Counted from the stretch's first letter, positions 44,142-53,709 are shown. The stretch: DNA of 64,000 nucleotides from Streptomyces sp. NBC_00335 (GCF_036127095.1 NZ_CP108006.1:6191501-6255500), one strand, 5' to 3'. Made by a program: numbers and translations. Notes: generated from the letters alone by a model not told the origin.

Positions 44142-45389
44142 ATGAACCAGTCACCGCGTCTTTGGACGGTTATCGGCTGCTCCCTGCTGGTCGCGTCCCT
44201 CGGGGCCGGCGCCACCGCATGCGGGTCGGGCGACGACAACCCGCTGTCCGCCCGCCCCTACGACGCGGGCGACCAAGTCGCCCTCAACCAGTCGTCCGGC
44301 AGTCGCCCGGTCGACCCGGACCGGCCCCTGGAAGTCACCGCCAAGAGCGGCGAAGGCCGGATCACCGACGTGAGCGCCGTGGACACCCACGGCCGCCGCC
44401 TGGCGGGCGAGTTGTCCGCCTCGGGAGACCGCTGGCACAGCACCGTCCCGATGGCCGCCGGCGTCCGCTACACCGTCCTCGTGAGCACCGAGGACGAACG
44501 GGGCGCCCCCGGGCAGCGCACGCTCACCTTCGACACCACCCCGGCGCAGAAGGTCCTCAAGGTCGAATTCGGCCCGGACGAGGGCAAGTACGGCGTCGGA
44601 CAGCCCCTGACGGCCGAACTCAACGAACCCGTCAAGGACAAGGCCGCCCGCGCCGTCATCGAGCGGGGCCTGGTGGTCGACGCCCCGGCGGAGGCCGTGG
44701 GCGCCTGGCACTGGGTGGACGACAAGAAGCTCCACTACCGGCCCAAGGAGTACTGGCCCGCCAACACCACGGTCTCCGTACGGAGCAACCTGGAGGGCAT
44801 CAAGATCTCCGACGACCTGCACGGCGCCGCCTCCAAGCCGCTGAAGCTGGAGATCGGCGACCGCGTCGAGGTCACCACGGACGCCTCCTCGCACTGGCTC
44901 ACCTTCAAGCGCAACGGAGAAGTGATCAATTCCATCCCGGTGACCACCGGAAAGCCGGGCTTCTCCACCCGAAACGGCGTCAAGGTGGTCCTCGGCAAGC
45001 AGTACTACGTCCAGATGCGCGGCGACACCGTGGGCATCGGGGGCAGCGAGTACTACAACCTGCCCGTCTACTACGCGACCCGTGTCACCTGGAGCGGTGA
45101 ATACGTCCACGCCGCGCCGTGGTCCGTCGGCTCCCAGGGCTACGAGAACGTCAGCCACGGCTGCACCGGCATGAGCACCGGCAACGCCGCCTGGTTCTAC
45201 GAGAACATCACCGAAGGCGACATCGTCCGGGTCATCAACAGCATCGGCGACGACATGGACACCTTCGGCAACGGCTTCGGCGACTGGAACATGGACTGGA
45301 AGGACTGGCGCGAGGGCAGCGCCCTGCTCAAGGGCACCCAGGAGGGCCGCAGCCCGGTCGACCAGGCGCGCCTGCGCCCGCAGGTGTAA
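44142..45389 (+). CDS. L,D-transpeptidase lipoprotein (YkuD family)
   Basis: 415 aa. The lipoprotein-type signal (RLWTVIGCSLLVASLGAG, then ATAC near residue 27) places it outside the membrane. Two Ig-like beta domains (about 45-140 and 145-250) precede the YkuD catalytic domain (about 255-385). The active site is SHGCTGMST with the Ser/His/Cys arrangement, preceded by the family GKPGFSTRNGVKVVLGK stretch. It forms 3-3 peptidoglycan cross-links or attaches proteins, like mycobacterial LdtMt2. I chose ATG 44142; the frame from 44115 adds residues before the signal. It sits between two respiratory gene blocks but is separately bounded by terminators. Confidence 0.9.
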   Translation: MNQSPRLWTVIGCSLLVASLGAGATACGSGDDNPLSARPYDAGDQVALNQSSGSRPVDPDRPLEVTAKSGEGRITDVSAVDTHGRRLAGELSASGDRWHSTVPMAAGVRYTVLVSTEDERGAPGQRTLTFDTTPAQKVLKVEFGPDEGKYGVGQPLTAELNEPVKDKAARAVIERGLVVDAPAEAVGAWHWVDDKKLHYRPKEYWPANTTVSVRSNLEGIKISDDLHGAASKPLKLEIGDRVEVTTDASSHWLTFKRNGEVINSIPVTTGKPGFSTRNGVKVVLGKQYYVQMRGDTVGIGGSEYYNLPVYYATRVTWSGEYVHAAPWSVGSQGYENVSHGCTGMSTGNAAWFYENITEGDIVRVINSIGDDMDTFGNGFGDWNMDWKDWREGSALLKGTQEGRSPVDQARLRPQV

Positions 45390-45433
45390 CCACCGGGCCA
45401 GGAGCGCCAAGAGCGCCGGGAGGGGCCGGGAAA

Positions 45434-45476
45434 GGGGCACGGGTGCCCGTACGGACCGTACGGGCACCCGTGCCCC
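45434..45476. terminator. Bidirectional terminator, 21-bp stem
   Basis: GGGGCACGGGTGCCCGTACGG (45434-45454; the arm continues without a gap) pairs perfectly with 45456-45476. It lies between the L,D-transpeptidase and the convergent receiver-like gene. Confidence 0.8.
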
Positions 45477-45536
45477 GGTATGCGCCGGTAAGGCGCTGTG
45501 CGGGGCGCACAGGCCCCGCAGGCCCCACGGCCCCCG

Positions 45537-45938
45537 TTACGCCGCCGGGGAGAGCCGCGCGCGCAGCAGACCCGCCAGGGCCTGCGCGAAGTCCACCGGA
45601 TCAACCGGAAGAGTGACGGCGGCGTCCGCGCGGCTCCAGGTGGCCAGCCAGGCGTCCTGCGGACGGCCCATCAGGAGCAGTACGGGCGGGCACTGGAAGA
45701 TCTCGTCCTTGATCTGCCGGCACACGCCCATGCCCCCCGCCGGAACCGCCTCGCCGTCCAGGACGCACACGTCGATGCCGCCCGCGTCCAGTTCCTTCAG
45801 GACGGCCGGCAGCGTGGCGCACTCCAGGAACTCCACCGGCGGCAGGTCGGCGGCAGGCCTGCGCCCGGCCGCCAGCCGCACCTGCTCCCGGGTGCCCGCG
45901 TCGTCGCTGTAGACCAGAACCCGCGCAGTCGCCCGCAT
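45537..45938 (-). CDS. Degenerate receiver-domain protein without output domain
   Basis: 133 aa with a CheY-like layout: VLVYSDDAGTRE (acidic pair at 12-13) and DVCVLDGEAV (D61 at the phosphoacceptor position). The threonine/serine position is replaced (LLLMG, residues 87-91) and the conserved Lys-Pro is changed to Leu-Pro (VTLPVD). It therefore looks like a pseudo-receiver. No DNA-binding or enzymatic domain follows, so it would act by protein-protein contact. The gene lies just upstream of and divergent from ctaE, inside the oxidase/bc cluster. Target unknown. Confidence 0.72.
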   Translation of the reverse strand: MRATARVLVYSDDAGTREQVRLAAGRRPAADLPPVEFLECATLPAVLKELDAGGIDVCVLDGEAVPAGGMGVCRQIKDEIFQCPPVLLLMGRPQDAWLATWSRADAAVTLPVDPVDFAQALAGLLRARLSPAA

Positions 45939-46162
45939 TTCGTTCCTCCACGTGTCCCGTGAATCACGTTGATGTTGCGCGGGATGCTACTCCGTCCGAC
46001 CCGGTGTCAACATCGGTTCGCACAGCCTCGCCCGAGGGACGGCCGGCGGGCGTCCGAAGGGCGATCTGATGGGCGATCTGATGGGCCGTTCGGGCCTTGC
46101 ACACGCCCCTGACACTCCGAACGGCACCCCCCGGGGTGAGGGCGGGATAAGGGACCGACATA

Positions 46163-46783
46163 ATGTCGGTCGTGGCGACAGCAACGACAGTAGATACCGG
46201 GCACGCGCACCCGACGGTCAACAGGCCGAACCTCGTCAGCGTGGGAACCATCATCTGGTTGAGTTCCGAGCTGATGTTCTTCGCGGCCCTCTTCGCGATG
46301 TACTTCACCCTGCGATCCGTGACAGGCGCCGAGTACTGGACAGAACAGGCTTCGGCCTTGAATCTGCCCTTCTCGGCGACGAACACGACGATCCTGGTGC
46401 TTTCCTCGCTCACCTGCCAGCTCGGCGTATTCGCCGCCGAGCGCGGGGACGTGAAGAAGCTCAGGACGTGGTTCATCATCACGTTCGTCATGGGTGCGAT
46501 CTTCATTGGCGGCCAGGTGTTCGAGTACACCGAGCTGGTCAAGCACGAGGGCATGAGCCTCTCGTCCGGTCCGTACGGCTCGGTCTTCTACCTGACCACC
46601 GGCTTCCACGGTCTGCACGTGACGGGCGGTCTCATCGCCTTCCTGCTGGTCCTCGGCCGGACGTACGCGGCCAAGAGGTTCACCCACGAACAGGCCACGT
46701 CGGCCATCGTCGTGTCCTACTACTGGCACTTCGTCGATGTCGTCTGGATCGGCCTCTTCGCAACGATCTACCTGATCAAGTAG
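46163..46783 (+). CDS. ctaE: Cytochrome c oxidase subunit III
   Basis: 206 aa with five membrane helices. Family segments: [60 protein letters not shown] and [19 protein letters not shown]. It stabilises the oxidase core. The ATG at 46163 was chosen; a GTG at 46172 would also serve. It begins the second respiratory block and precedes qcrC by 76 bp, the arrangement seen in Streptomyces and mycobacteria. A GATCTGATGGGC-type short tandem repeat lies upstream near 46060-46086. Confidence 0.95.
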   Translation: MSVVATATTVDTGHAHPTVNRPNLVSVGTIIWLSSELMFFAALFAMYFTLRSVTGAEYWTEQASALNLPFSATNTTILVLSSLTCQLGVFAAERGDVKKLRTWFIITFVMGAIFIGGQVFEYTELVKHEGMSLSSGPYGSVFYLTTGFHGLHVTGGLIAFLLVLGRTYAAKRFTHEQATSAIVVSYYWHFVDVVWIGLFATIYLIK

Positions 46784-46859
46784 CGAACACGTCGCCGGGC
46801 CGAGCCCGGCACTCCATCCAGACACACCGACGCAGAAGATCCTGACACCGGGGTAATCC

Positions 46860-47669
46860 GTGAAAAAGCTCTCCGCACGACGACGCCATCCGCTGGCGGC
46901 GGTCGTCGTTCTACTCTTCGCGCTGGCGGTTACCGGGGGGCTGTACTCCGCCTTCGCGCCCGCGGGCAATGCGAAGGCCGACGAAACCGTCCAGTCCCTC
47001 GCCATCGAGGAGGGCCAGAAGCTCTACGCCGTCGGCTGCGCAAGCTGCCACGGAACCGGCGGGCAGGGTTCCTCTGACGGCCCCAGCCTGGTGGGCGTCG
47101 GCTCCGCTGCCGTCGACTTCCAGGTGATGACGGGCCGTATGCCCGCCCAGCAGCCCGGCGCCCAGGTGCCGAAGAAGCCCGTCATCTACACCCAGGCGCA
47201 GACCGACCAGCTCGCCGCGTACATCGCGTCCCTCGGAGCCGGCCCGATCGTGCCGACCGAGAAGCAGTACGACCCGGCGGGTGCCGACATCGCGAAGGGT
47301 GGCGAGCTGTTCCGCAACAACTGCGCGCAGTGCCACAACTTCACCGGCGAGGGCGGCGCACTGACGAACGGCAAGTACGCCCCCAACCTTGAGGGTGTCG
47401 AGCCGAAGCACGTCTACGAGGCCATGCTCACCGGCCCGCAGAACATGCCCTCCTTCCCCGACAGCACCATGCCGGAGAAGCAGAAGAAGGACATCATCGC
47501 GTACCTCCAGCACGTCAACGGCGAGAAGTCGACCAGCCCCGGTGGCCTCAAGCTCGGTGGCCTCGGCCCCGTCTCCGAGGGTCTCTTCGGCTGGATCTTC
47601 GGACTGGGTGCGCTGATCGCTGTCGCCGTCTGGGTCGCGGCCCACACCGCTAAGGCCAAGAAGTCATGA
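46860..47669 (+). CDS. qcrC: Di-heme cytochrome c subunit of the bc complex
   Basis: 269 aa. An N-terminal anchor (HPLAAVVVLLFALAVTGGLYSAF) precedes two cytochrome c domains with heme motifs CASCHG (about 60-65) and CAQCHN (about 157-162), and a C-terminal membrane helix follows (GLFGWIFGLGALIAVAVWVAA). Because actinobacteria lack soluble cytochrome c, this subunit bridges electrons straight from the Rieske protein to CtaC. GTG start at 46860; the stop overlaps qcrA by 4 bp (ATGA). Confidence 0.96.
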   Translation: MKKLSARRRHPLAAVVVLLFALAVTGGLYSAFAPAGNAKADETVQSLAIEEGQKLYAVGCASCHGTGGQGSSDGPSLVGVGSAAVDFQVMTGRMPAQQPGAQVPKKPVIYTQAQTDQLAAYIASLGAGPIVPTEKQYDPAGADIAKGGELFRNNCAQCHNFTGEGGALTNGKYAPNLEGVEPKHVYEAMLTGPQNMPSFPDSTMPEKQKKDIIAYLQHVNGEKSTSPGGLKLGGLGPVSEGLFGWIFGLGALIAVAVWVAAHTAKAKKS

Positions 47670-48727
47670 GTAGCCAAGACATTCCCGAAGAGAAGCACCT
47701 GCCGAGCGAGCAGGTCGACGCGCACCACGGTGCCGCGGCAGTGCCGGACGGCGACCCGTTCGCCGACCCCGGTCTGCCGGTCCACCGGCCGCGGATCCAG
47801 GACATCGACGAGCGGGCCGCGAAGCGCTCCGAGCGCACGGTGGCCTTCCTGTTCACCCTGTCGATGCTGGCGACGATCGCCTTCATCGCCTCGTTCGTGA
47901 TCCTGCCGGTCGACAAGATCGTCTACATCTTCCCCATCGGGAAGGTGAGCGCTCTCAACTTCGCCCTGGGCGTCAGCCTCGGCGCGGCCCTCTTCTGCAT
48001 CGGCGCGGGCGCGGTCCACTGGGCCCGCACCCTGATGTCCGACGTGGAGGTCGCCGCCGAGCGCCACGAGATCGCGGCCCCGCCCGAGGTCAAGGCGCAG
48101 GTCATGCAGGACTTCGCGGACGGCGCGCGCGAGTCGGCCATCGGCCGCCGCCCGCTGATCCGCAACACGATGTTCGGTGCGCTGGCCCTGCTGCCGCTCT
48201 CCGCCGTCGTGATCCTGCGCGACCTGGGCCCGCTGCCCGAGGACAAGCTGCGCAAGACCATCTGGGCGAAGGGCAAGATGCTCATCAACCAGAACACGAT
48301 GGAGCCGCTCCGTCCGGAGGACATCGTCGTCGGTTCGCTGACCTTCGCCATGCCGGAAGGCCTGGAGGAGGACGCGCACGACTTCCAGACGCAGATCGCC
48401 AAGGCCGCCCTGATGATCGTCCGCATCCAGCCGGAGAACATCAAGGACAAGAAGGAACTGGAGTGGTCCCACGACGGGATCGTGGCCTACTCCAAGATCT
48501 GCACCCACGTCGGCTGCCCGATCAGCCTGTACGAGCAGCAGTCGCACCACGTGCTCTGCCCGTGCCACCAGTCCACCTTCGACCTCTCCGACGGCGCCCG
48601 AGTCATCTTCGGCCCGGCTGGTCACGCGCTCCCGCAGCTGCGGATCGGCGTCAATGACGAAGGTTTCCTCGAGGCGCTCGGCGACTTCGAAGAGCCCGTC
48701 GGTCCCTCTTTCTGGGAGCGCGGATGA
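47666..48727 (+). CDS. qcrA: Rieske iron-sulfur subunit of the bc complex
   Basis: 353 aa. Three membrane helices (about 58-80, 92-120, 165-190) mark the actinobacterial QcrA type. The C-terminal Rieske [2Fe-2S] domain has CTHVGCPI and CPCHQSTFD, giving the Cys-His/Cys-His ligands and the disulfide pair, and GPAGHALPQLRI follows. It takes electrons from menaquinol. Overlaps qcrC and qcrB by 4 bp each, a tightly coupled operon. Confidence 0.96.
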   Translation: MSSQDIPEEKHLPSEQVDAHHGAAAVPDGDPFADPGLPVHRPRIQDIDERAAKRSERTVAFLFTLSMLATIAFIASFVILPVDKIVYIFPIGKVSALNFALGVSLGAALFCIGAGAVHWARTLMSDVEVAAERHEIAAPPEVKAQVMQDFADGARESAIGRRPLIRNTMFGALALLPLSAVVILRDLGPLPEDKLRKTIWAKGKMLINQNTMEPLRPEDIVVGSLTFAMPEGLEEDAHDFQTQIAKAALMIVRIQPENIKDKKELEWSHDGIVAYSKICTHVGCPISLYEQQSHHVLCPCHQSTFDLSDGARVIFGPAGHALPQLRIGVNDEGFLEALGDFEEPVGPSFWERG

Positions 48728-50352
48728 GCACTGCCACCGAAACCAAAGAGCGCAAGGCTCCGGCCGGCGAGCGCGTAGCCGACTGGGCCGACGGCCGGCT
48801 GGGCATCTACAGCCTCGCCAAGGCCAACATGCGCAAGATCTTCCCGGACCACTGGTCCTTCATGCTGGGCGAGATCTGCCTCTACAGCTTCATCATCCTC
48901 ATCCTCACGGGTGTGTACCTGACGCTGTTCTTCCACCCGAGCATGAACGAAGTGCACTACGACGGTTCGTACATCCCCATGCAGGGTGTCGCGATGTCGG
49001 AGGCCTTCAAGTCGACCCTGGAAATCAGCTTCGACGTCCGCGGCGGTCTGCTCATCCGGCAGATCCACCACTGGTCGGCGCTGATCTTCATCGCGGCGAT
49101 GCTCGTGCACATGATGCGCGTGTTCTTCACCGGCGCGTTCCGCAAGCCCCGTGAGGTCAACTGGGTCTTCGGCTTCCTGCTGCTGGTCCTCGGCATGTTC
49201 ACCGGTTTCACCGGTTACTCCCTGCCGGACGACCTGCTCTCGGGCACCGGTGTCCGCTTCATGGAAGGCGCGATGCTGTCCGTGCCGATCGTGGGCACGT
49301 ACCTGTCGTTCTTCTTCTTCGGCGGGGAGTTCCCCGGCGGCGACTTCGTGGGCCGGCTCTACTCGGTGCACATCCTGCTGCTGCCCGGCATCATGATGGG
49401 CCTGCTGGTGGCCCACCTGATCCTGGTCTTCTACCACAAGCACACCCAGTTCGCGGGCCCCGGCAAGACCGAGAAGAACGTCGTCGGCATGCCGCTGCTC
49501 CCGGTCTACATGGCCAAGGCGGGAGGCTTCTTCTTCCTGGTCTTCGGCGTCATCGCGCTGATCGCGGGCATCGCCTCGATCAACCCGATCTGGGCGCTCG
49601 GCCCGTACCGTCCGGACCACGTGTCCACCGGTGCGCAGCCCGACTGGTACATGGGCTTCTCCGAGGGCCTGATCCGTGCCATGCCGGGCTGGGAGATCAA
49701 CCTGTGGGGCCACACCCTGGCCCTGGGCGTGTTCATCCCGTTCACGATCTTCCCGCTGGTCCTGGCCACGATCGCGGTCTACCCGTTCATCGAGTCCTGG
49801 GTCACCGGGGACAAGCGCGAGCACCACATCCTGGACCGCCCGCGCAACGCCCCGACCCGTACGGGCTTCGGCGTGGCATGGCTGACGTGGTACGTCATCC
49901 TGCTGATCGCCGGTGGAAACGACATGTTCGCGCAGTACTTCCACCTGTCGATCAACTCGATCACCTGGTTCGCCCGCATCGGGTTCTTCGTCGGTCCGGT
50001 CATCGCGTTCATCATCACCAAGCGGATCTGCCTCGGCCTCCAGCGCCGGGACCGGGACAAGGTGCTGCACGGTCGCGAGACCGGCATCATCAAGCGCCTG
50101 CCGCACGGTGAGTTCGTCGAGGTCCACGAGCCGCTCTCGCAGGGCAAGCTGCACACGCTCACCTCGTACGACCAGTACGAGCCCGCCGAGATCGGCCCCA
50201 CGGTCGACGAGAACGGTGTCGAGCGCAAGGTGAAGCCGCTGGAGAAGCTCCGCGCCAAGCTCAGCAAGGGCTACTACGGGGAGAACAACCAGATCCCGAA
50301 GCCCACGGTCGAGGAGTACAAGGAGATCCAGAGCGGCCACGGCCACCACTGA
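48724..50352 (+). CDS. qcrB: Cytochrome b subunit of the bc complex
   Basis: 542 aa. Eight or more helices; heme b histidines in IHHWSALIFIAAMLVHMMRVF and in VHILLLPGIMMGLLVAHLILVFYHKH. Menaquinol-site motifs: GYSLPDDLLSGTG and the PEWY variant PDWYMGF. The C-terminal hydrophilic extension (about 420-542) is characteristic of actinobacteria. With QcrA and QcrC it oxidises menaquinol and drives the aa3 oxidase. ATGA overlap with qcrA; a terminator lies about 105 bp downstream. Confidence 0.96.
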   Translation: MSTATETKERKAPAGERVADWADGRLGIYSLAKANMRKIFPDHWSFMLGEICLYSFIILILTGVYLTLFFHPSMNEVHYDGSYIPMQGVAMSEAFKSTLEISFDVRGGLLIRQIHHWSALIFIAAMLVHMMRVFFTGAFRKPREVNWVFGFLLLVLGMFTGFTGYSLPDDLLSGTGVRFMEGAMLSVPIVGTYLSFFFFGGEFPGGDFVGRLYSVHILLLPGIMMGLLVAHLILVFYHKHTQFAGPGKTEKNVVGMPLLPVYMAKAGGFFFLVFGVIALIAGIASINPIWALGPYRPDHVSTGAQPDWYMGFSEGLIRAMPGWEINLWGHTLALGVFIPFTIFPLVLATIAVYPFIESWVTGDKREHHILDRPRNAPTRTGFGVAWLTWYVILLIAGGNDMFAQYFHLSINSITWFARIGFFVGPVIAFIITKRICLGLQRRDRDKVLHGRETGIIKRLPHGEFVEVHEPLSQGKLHTLTSYDQYEPAEIGPTVDENGVERKVKPLEKLRAKLSKGYYGENNQIPKPTVEEYKEIQSGHGHH

Positions 50353-50456
50353 TCTCCCGCATCACGGCTTCACATGCTTCACACGCTTCACGCAGTACGC
50401 ACCACGCATGACTGCTTGAGGGACTGATTTCGGTCAGTCCTGGTGTCGCCACGGCG

Positions 50457-50487
50457 AGAGCCCCGTCCAGTGTCTGGACGGGGCTCT
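50457..50487 (+). terminator. Terminator after qcrB
   Basis: AGAGCCCCGTCCAG (50457-50470) pairs perfectly with CTGGACGGGGCTCT (50474-50487) around TGT, followed by TTG. Confidence 0.85.
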
Positions 50488-50564
50488 TTGCCGTCCCCGG
50501 GGCTGGATAGGCTGAAGCCCTTCCCATTCGACGTGGAATCCTCGACGAGCAGCAGGAGCGGACC

Positions 50565-51629
50565 ATGAACCTGGTGACCCCGGCAGGCGGCGACAGCGCG
50601 GCGGCCCGCGGCTGGCCGGGCGTTCTGGAGGCCCTGCTGACCGGCCGCGACCTCGGCGCCGACGACACGGCCTGGGCCATGGACAGGATCATGCGCGGGG
50701 AGGCCACCGACGCCCAGATCGCCGGCTTCGCCGTCGCGCTGCGGGCCAAGGGGGAGACCGTCTCCGAGATCAACGGCCTGGTCCGCGCCATGTACGAACA
50801 CGCCAACCTGATCGAGGTGCCGGGCCGGACGGTGGACATCGTCGGGACCGGCGGCGACGGGGCCAAGACGGTCAACATCTCCACGATGTCGGCGATCGTG
50901 GTGGCGGGTACGGGCGCCAAGGTCGTCAAGCACGGCAACCGGGCCTCGTCCTCCGCGAGCGGCTCCTCGGACGTCCTGGAGAAGCTGGGCGTCAACCTCG
51001 ACCTCACCCCCGCACGGGTCGTGGAGGTGGCCGAGGAAGCCGGGATCACCTTCTGCTTCGCGGTCAAGTTCCACCCCGCGCTGCGGCACGTGGCGGCGGC
51101 CCGCCGGGAGCTCGGCATCCGGACCACCTTCAACTTCCTCGGCCCGCTCACCAACCCGGCGCGGGTCCGCGCGCAGGCCACCGGTGTGGCCGACGCGCGG
51201 GTGGCCCCGATCGTCGCGGGCGTCCTGGCGGAGCGGGGCTCCTCGGCGCTGGTCTTCCGCGGCGACGACGGGCTCGACGAGCTCACCACCACGGCGACCT
51301 CCCGGGTCTGGTGGGTCCGCGACGGCGAGGTCCGGGAGCAGGGCTTCGACCCGCGCGACATCGGCATCCCGCTGGTTCCGGTCTCCGCCCTGGCCGGCGC
51401 GGACGCCTCGTTCAACGCGGACGTGGCCCGGCGCCTGCTGGCCGGCGAGACCGGCCCCGTGCGCGACGCGGTGCTCCTCAACTCGGCGGCGGCCCTGGTC
51501 GCGCTGGACCCGGGTACGGGCACCCTGGAGGAGCAGCTCGCCGCCGGTGTCGTACGGGCGGCGGAGTCCGTGGACTCGGGCGCGGCCCGGGCGGCGCTGG
51601 CCCGCTGGGCGGCTGCGAGCAACGCGTAG
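50565..51629 (+). CDS. trpD: Anthranilate phosphoribosyltransferase
   Basis: 354 aa. Second step of tryptophan synthesis, joining anthranilate and PRPP. Motifs: [19 protein letters not shown] (PRPP loop), [49 protein letters not shown] and [13 protein letters not shown]. The ATG at 50565 follows AGGAG by 8 nt. It is monocistronic and far from other trp genes, beside qcrB as in mycobacteria. Confidence 0.95.
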   Translation: MNLVTPAGGDSAAARGWPGVLEALLTGRDLGADDTAWAMDRIMRGEATDAQIAGFAVALRAKGETVSEINGLVRAMYEHANLIEVPGRTVDIVGTGGDGAKTVNISTMSAIVVAGTGAKVVKHGNRASSSASGSSDVLEKLGVNLDLTPARVVEVAEEAGITFCFAVKFHPALRHVAAARRELGIRTTFNFLGPLTNPARVRAQATGVADARVAPIVAGVLAERGSSALVFRGDDGLDELTTTATSRVWWVRDGEVREQGFDPRDIGIPLVPVSALAGADASFNADVARRLLAGETGPVRDAVLLNSAAALVALDPGTGTLEEQLAAGVVRAAESVDSGAARAALARWAAASNA

Positions 51630-51744
51630 CCCTTGCGGTGGATGGCCATTGCGACGGGATCCGGCCATGATCCGACAACGACCCCGGTCCGCCATGTGGA
51701 CCGGGGTCTTGCGTTCGGAAGATCATGTGGCAGGATGCTCCTCA

Positions 51745-51860
51745 GGTCACGAGTGACAGCGTTTAGGCCCCGGCTTGCTGTCCGGCAACCCTCCTTCCGT
51801 GGCGGGGTGCCCCGGGTGATGACCAGGTCGTAGGCAGTGAGGTCTACGGCAAGCGCGGAT
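51745..51860 (+). ncRNA. SAM-IV riboswitch
   Basis: GGTCACGAGTGACAGCG, CCCCGGCTTGCTGTCCGGCA, ACCCTCC and GGCGGGGTGCCCCGGGTGATGACC follow in order, the conserved core of the actinobacterial SAM-IV class. GGTCA at the 5' side pairs with TGACC (51820-51824) in P1. CGTAGGC...GTCTACGG downstream forms the extra stem. It should lower expression of the class V aminotransferase gene when S-adenosylmethionine is high. Confidence 0.88.
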
Positions 51861-51903
51861 CCCTCGAACACCAGGGGTCCTGGTCTTCTGAGGAGCGTTT
51901 TCC

Positions 51904-51924
51904 GTGAGCAAGCGAATGCGATAG
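51904..51924 (+). CDS. Possible leader hexapeptide after the riboswitch
   Basis: GTG-AGC-AAG-CGA-ATG-CGA-TAG encodes MSKRMR. GAGGAG lies 10 nt upstream. It sits between riboswitch and aminotransferase gene, where a translated leader or transcription-control region could lie. No direct proof of translation. The rest of 51925-52112 holds no other supported feature. Confidence 0.35.
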   Translation: MSKRMR

Positions 51925-52112
51925 GGCGACTCCGCCCCTTCTTCACCCCTCGGAACAGGGTCACTTCCGCGTACCCGCAGCACACCTGCGCACTACGCCG
52001 GCCGATCCGCTTTCCGGGGCACTCCCGTACCCCGAACGGCCGCAGCGCCGTAGCCGTGTCGGCGGACGGGCACACCGAAGCCATTCACACCTGCCTGCCG
52101 GGAGATACCGCC

Positions 52113-53498
52113 ATGTCCGCAACCCTGAACGCCGCCGCCACCGCCAACGCCGCCGCCGTCGAGCCCGCCTGTGCCGAGCCGCTGCCGGTCCTGGGCCGTG
52201 ACGTCACCGTCCCGCTCGTCACCGGCGGCGAGGTCACCTACGCCGCCCTCGACTACGCCGCCAGCGCCCCCGCCCTGCAGCGGGTCTGGGACGACGTGGC
52301 CGCCTACGCCCCGTACTACGGCAGCGTCCACCGCGGCGCCGGGTACCTCTCGCAGCTCTCCACCGACCTGTTCGAGCAGAGCCGGGTCACGGTCGCCGAG
52401 TTCCTCGACTGCCGCCCCTCCGACCAGGTGATCTTCACCCGGTCGACCACCGACTCCCTCAACCTGCTCGCCGCGGTGCTCCCGGCCGACTGCCAGGTCT
52501 TCGTCTTCGAGACCGAGCACCACGCCTCGCTGCTCCCGTGGACGAACGCCCGGGTCACCTACCTCAACGCCCCCCGCACCCCGGACGAGGCCGTCGCCAC
52601 CCTGGAGCGCGCCCTGGCCGACCGCGACCCCTACGGCCCGGCGCTGGTATGCGTCACCGGAGCCTCCAACGTCACCGGCGAGCTGTGGCCCGTCAGGGAA
52701 CTCGCCGCCGCCGCGCACGCCCACGGCGCCCGCATCGTCCTGGACGCCGCCCAGCTGGCCCCGCACCACCCCGTCTCGGTCCAGGACCTCGACGTGGACT
52801 GGGTCGCCTTCTCGGGACACAAGCTCTACGCGCCCTTCGGCTCGGGCGTGCTCGCCGGCCGCGCGGACTGGCTCCAGGAGGCGGACCCGTACCTCGCCGG
52901 CGGTGGAGCCTCCCGCAAGGTGGCCCGCCGCGAGGACGGCGGCGTGGACGTCGAGTGGCACACCACCGCCGCCCGCCACGAGGCCGGCTCCCCGAACGTC
53001 ATCGGCGTCTACTCCATCGCCTCCGCCTGCAAGGCGCTGAACGAGGCCGGCTTCGAGAACCTCGTCGCCCGCGAGCAGCACCTCATCGCCAAGGTCCGGG
53101 GCGGCCTCGCCGAGGTCCCGGCGGTCCGCGTCCTGTCCCTCTTCGGCGACGACGCCCCGCGCGTGGGCGTGATCTCCTTCGTCGTCGACGGCTGGAACAG
53201 CTCGCACTTCGCGGCCGCGCTCTCCGCCGAGTACGGCATCGGCGTCCGCGACGGCCTGTTCTGCGCCCACCCGCTGGTCCGCACCCTGCTCGGCAGCGAG
53301 CCGCAGGCCCAGGGCGAGTGCGGAGCCCCGGAGGCGGCCCCGGGGGAGCGCTCGCTGAACGCGATCCGCGTCAGCTTCGGCGCCGGCACCCCCGACGAGC
53401 ACGTCGACCGCTTCGTCCGCGCCGTCAAGGAGCTCGTGGCGGACGGCGCCAAGTGGCAGTACCGCACCGAAGAGGGCCGCTGCGTCCCGGCCGTCTGA
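52113..53498 (+). CDS. Class V aminotransferase / cysteine desulfurase-like PLP enzyme
   Basis: 461 aa. The family pattern begins LDYAASAPALQRVWDDV, then YGSVHRGAGYLS, FTRSTTDSLNLLAAVL, ETEHHASLLPW, GASNVTGELWPV, LDAAQLAPHHPV, and the PLP lysine in DWVAFSGHKLYAPFGSGVL. The C-terminal half has NVIGVYSIASACKAL and IGVRDGLFCAHPLV. The ATG at 52113 follows GGGAGA by 7 nt. The long frame from 51837 crosses the riboswitch and is not coding. Under a SAM-IV riboswitch it most likely belongs to methionine/cysteine sulfur metabolism (sulfur mobilisation or lyase). Exact reaction unknown. Confidence 0.85.
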   Translation: MSATLNAAATANAAAVEPACAEPLPVLGRDVTVPLVTGGEVTYAALDYAASAPALQRVWDDVAAYAPYYGSVHRGAGYLSQLSTDLFEQSRVTVAEFLDCRPSDQVIFTRSTTDSLNLLAAVLPADCQVFVFETEHHASLLPWTNARVTYLNAPRTPDEAVATLERALADRDPYGPALVCVTGASNVTGELWPVRELAAAAHAHGARIVLDAAQLAPHHPVSVQDLDVDWVAFSGHKLYAPFGSGVLAGRADWLQEADPYLAGGGASRKVARREDGGVDVEWHTTAARHEAGSPNVIGVYSIASACKALNEAGFENLVAREQHLIAKVRGGLAEVPAVRVLSLFGDDAPRVGVISFVVDGWNSSHFAAALSAEYGIGVRDGLFCAHPLVRTLLGSEPQAQGECGAPEAAPGERSLNAIRVSFGAGTPDEHVDRFVRAVKELVADGAKWQYRTEEGRCVPAV

Positions 53499-53637
53499 CA
53501 GGCGTGACCGCGGGGGCCGGCTGCCCTGCGGGGGCTGTCCCCTACCCGCCCTTCCACCGTTCCCAGGGCCCTGCCCTGACCCGGTCCTCAAGCGCCGGAC
53601 GGGCTGGAGGGGTCCCGGGCTGCGCCCGGACCCCCTG

Positions 53638-53709
53638 GGGCTCCGCCCCGGACCCCGCGCCTCGAACGCCGGCGAGGCTGGATTTGCCCGGCCGGTGTTC
53701 CCCGGCCGG
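53638..53709. terminator. Repeat-derived terminator region
   Basis: CCGGCCGG at 53688-53695 and at 53702-53709 pair around TGTTCC. The upstream part (53520-53687) matches the repeat seen near 39093 and 60363. It lies between the aminotransferase and the convergent AsnC-domain gene. Confidence 0.55.

Noticed and set aside
51837..52112. N-terminal extension of the aminotransferase
   Set aside because: Overlaps the riboswitch region and lacks family similarity; the ATG at 52113 has a good SD.
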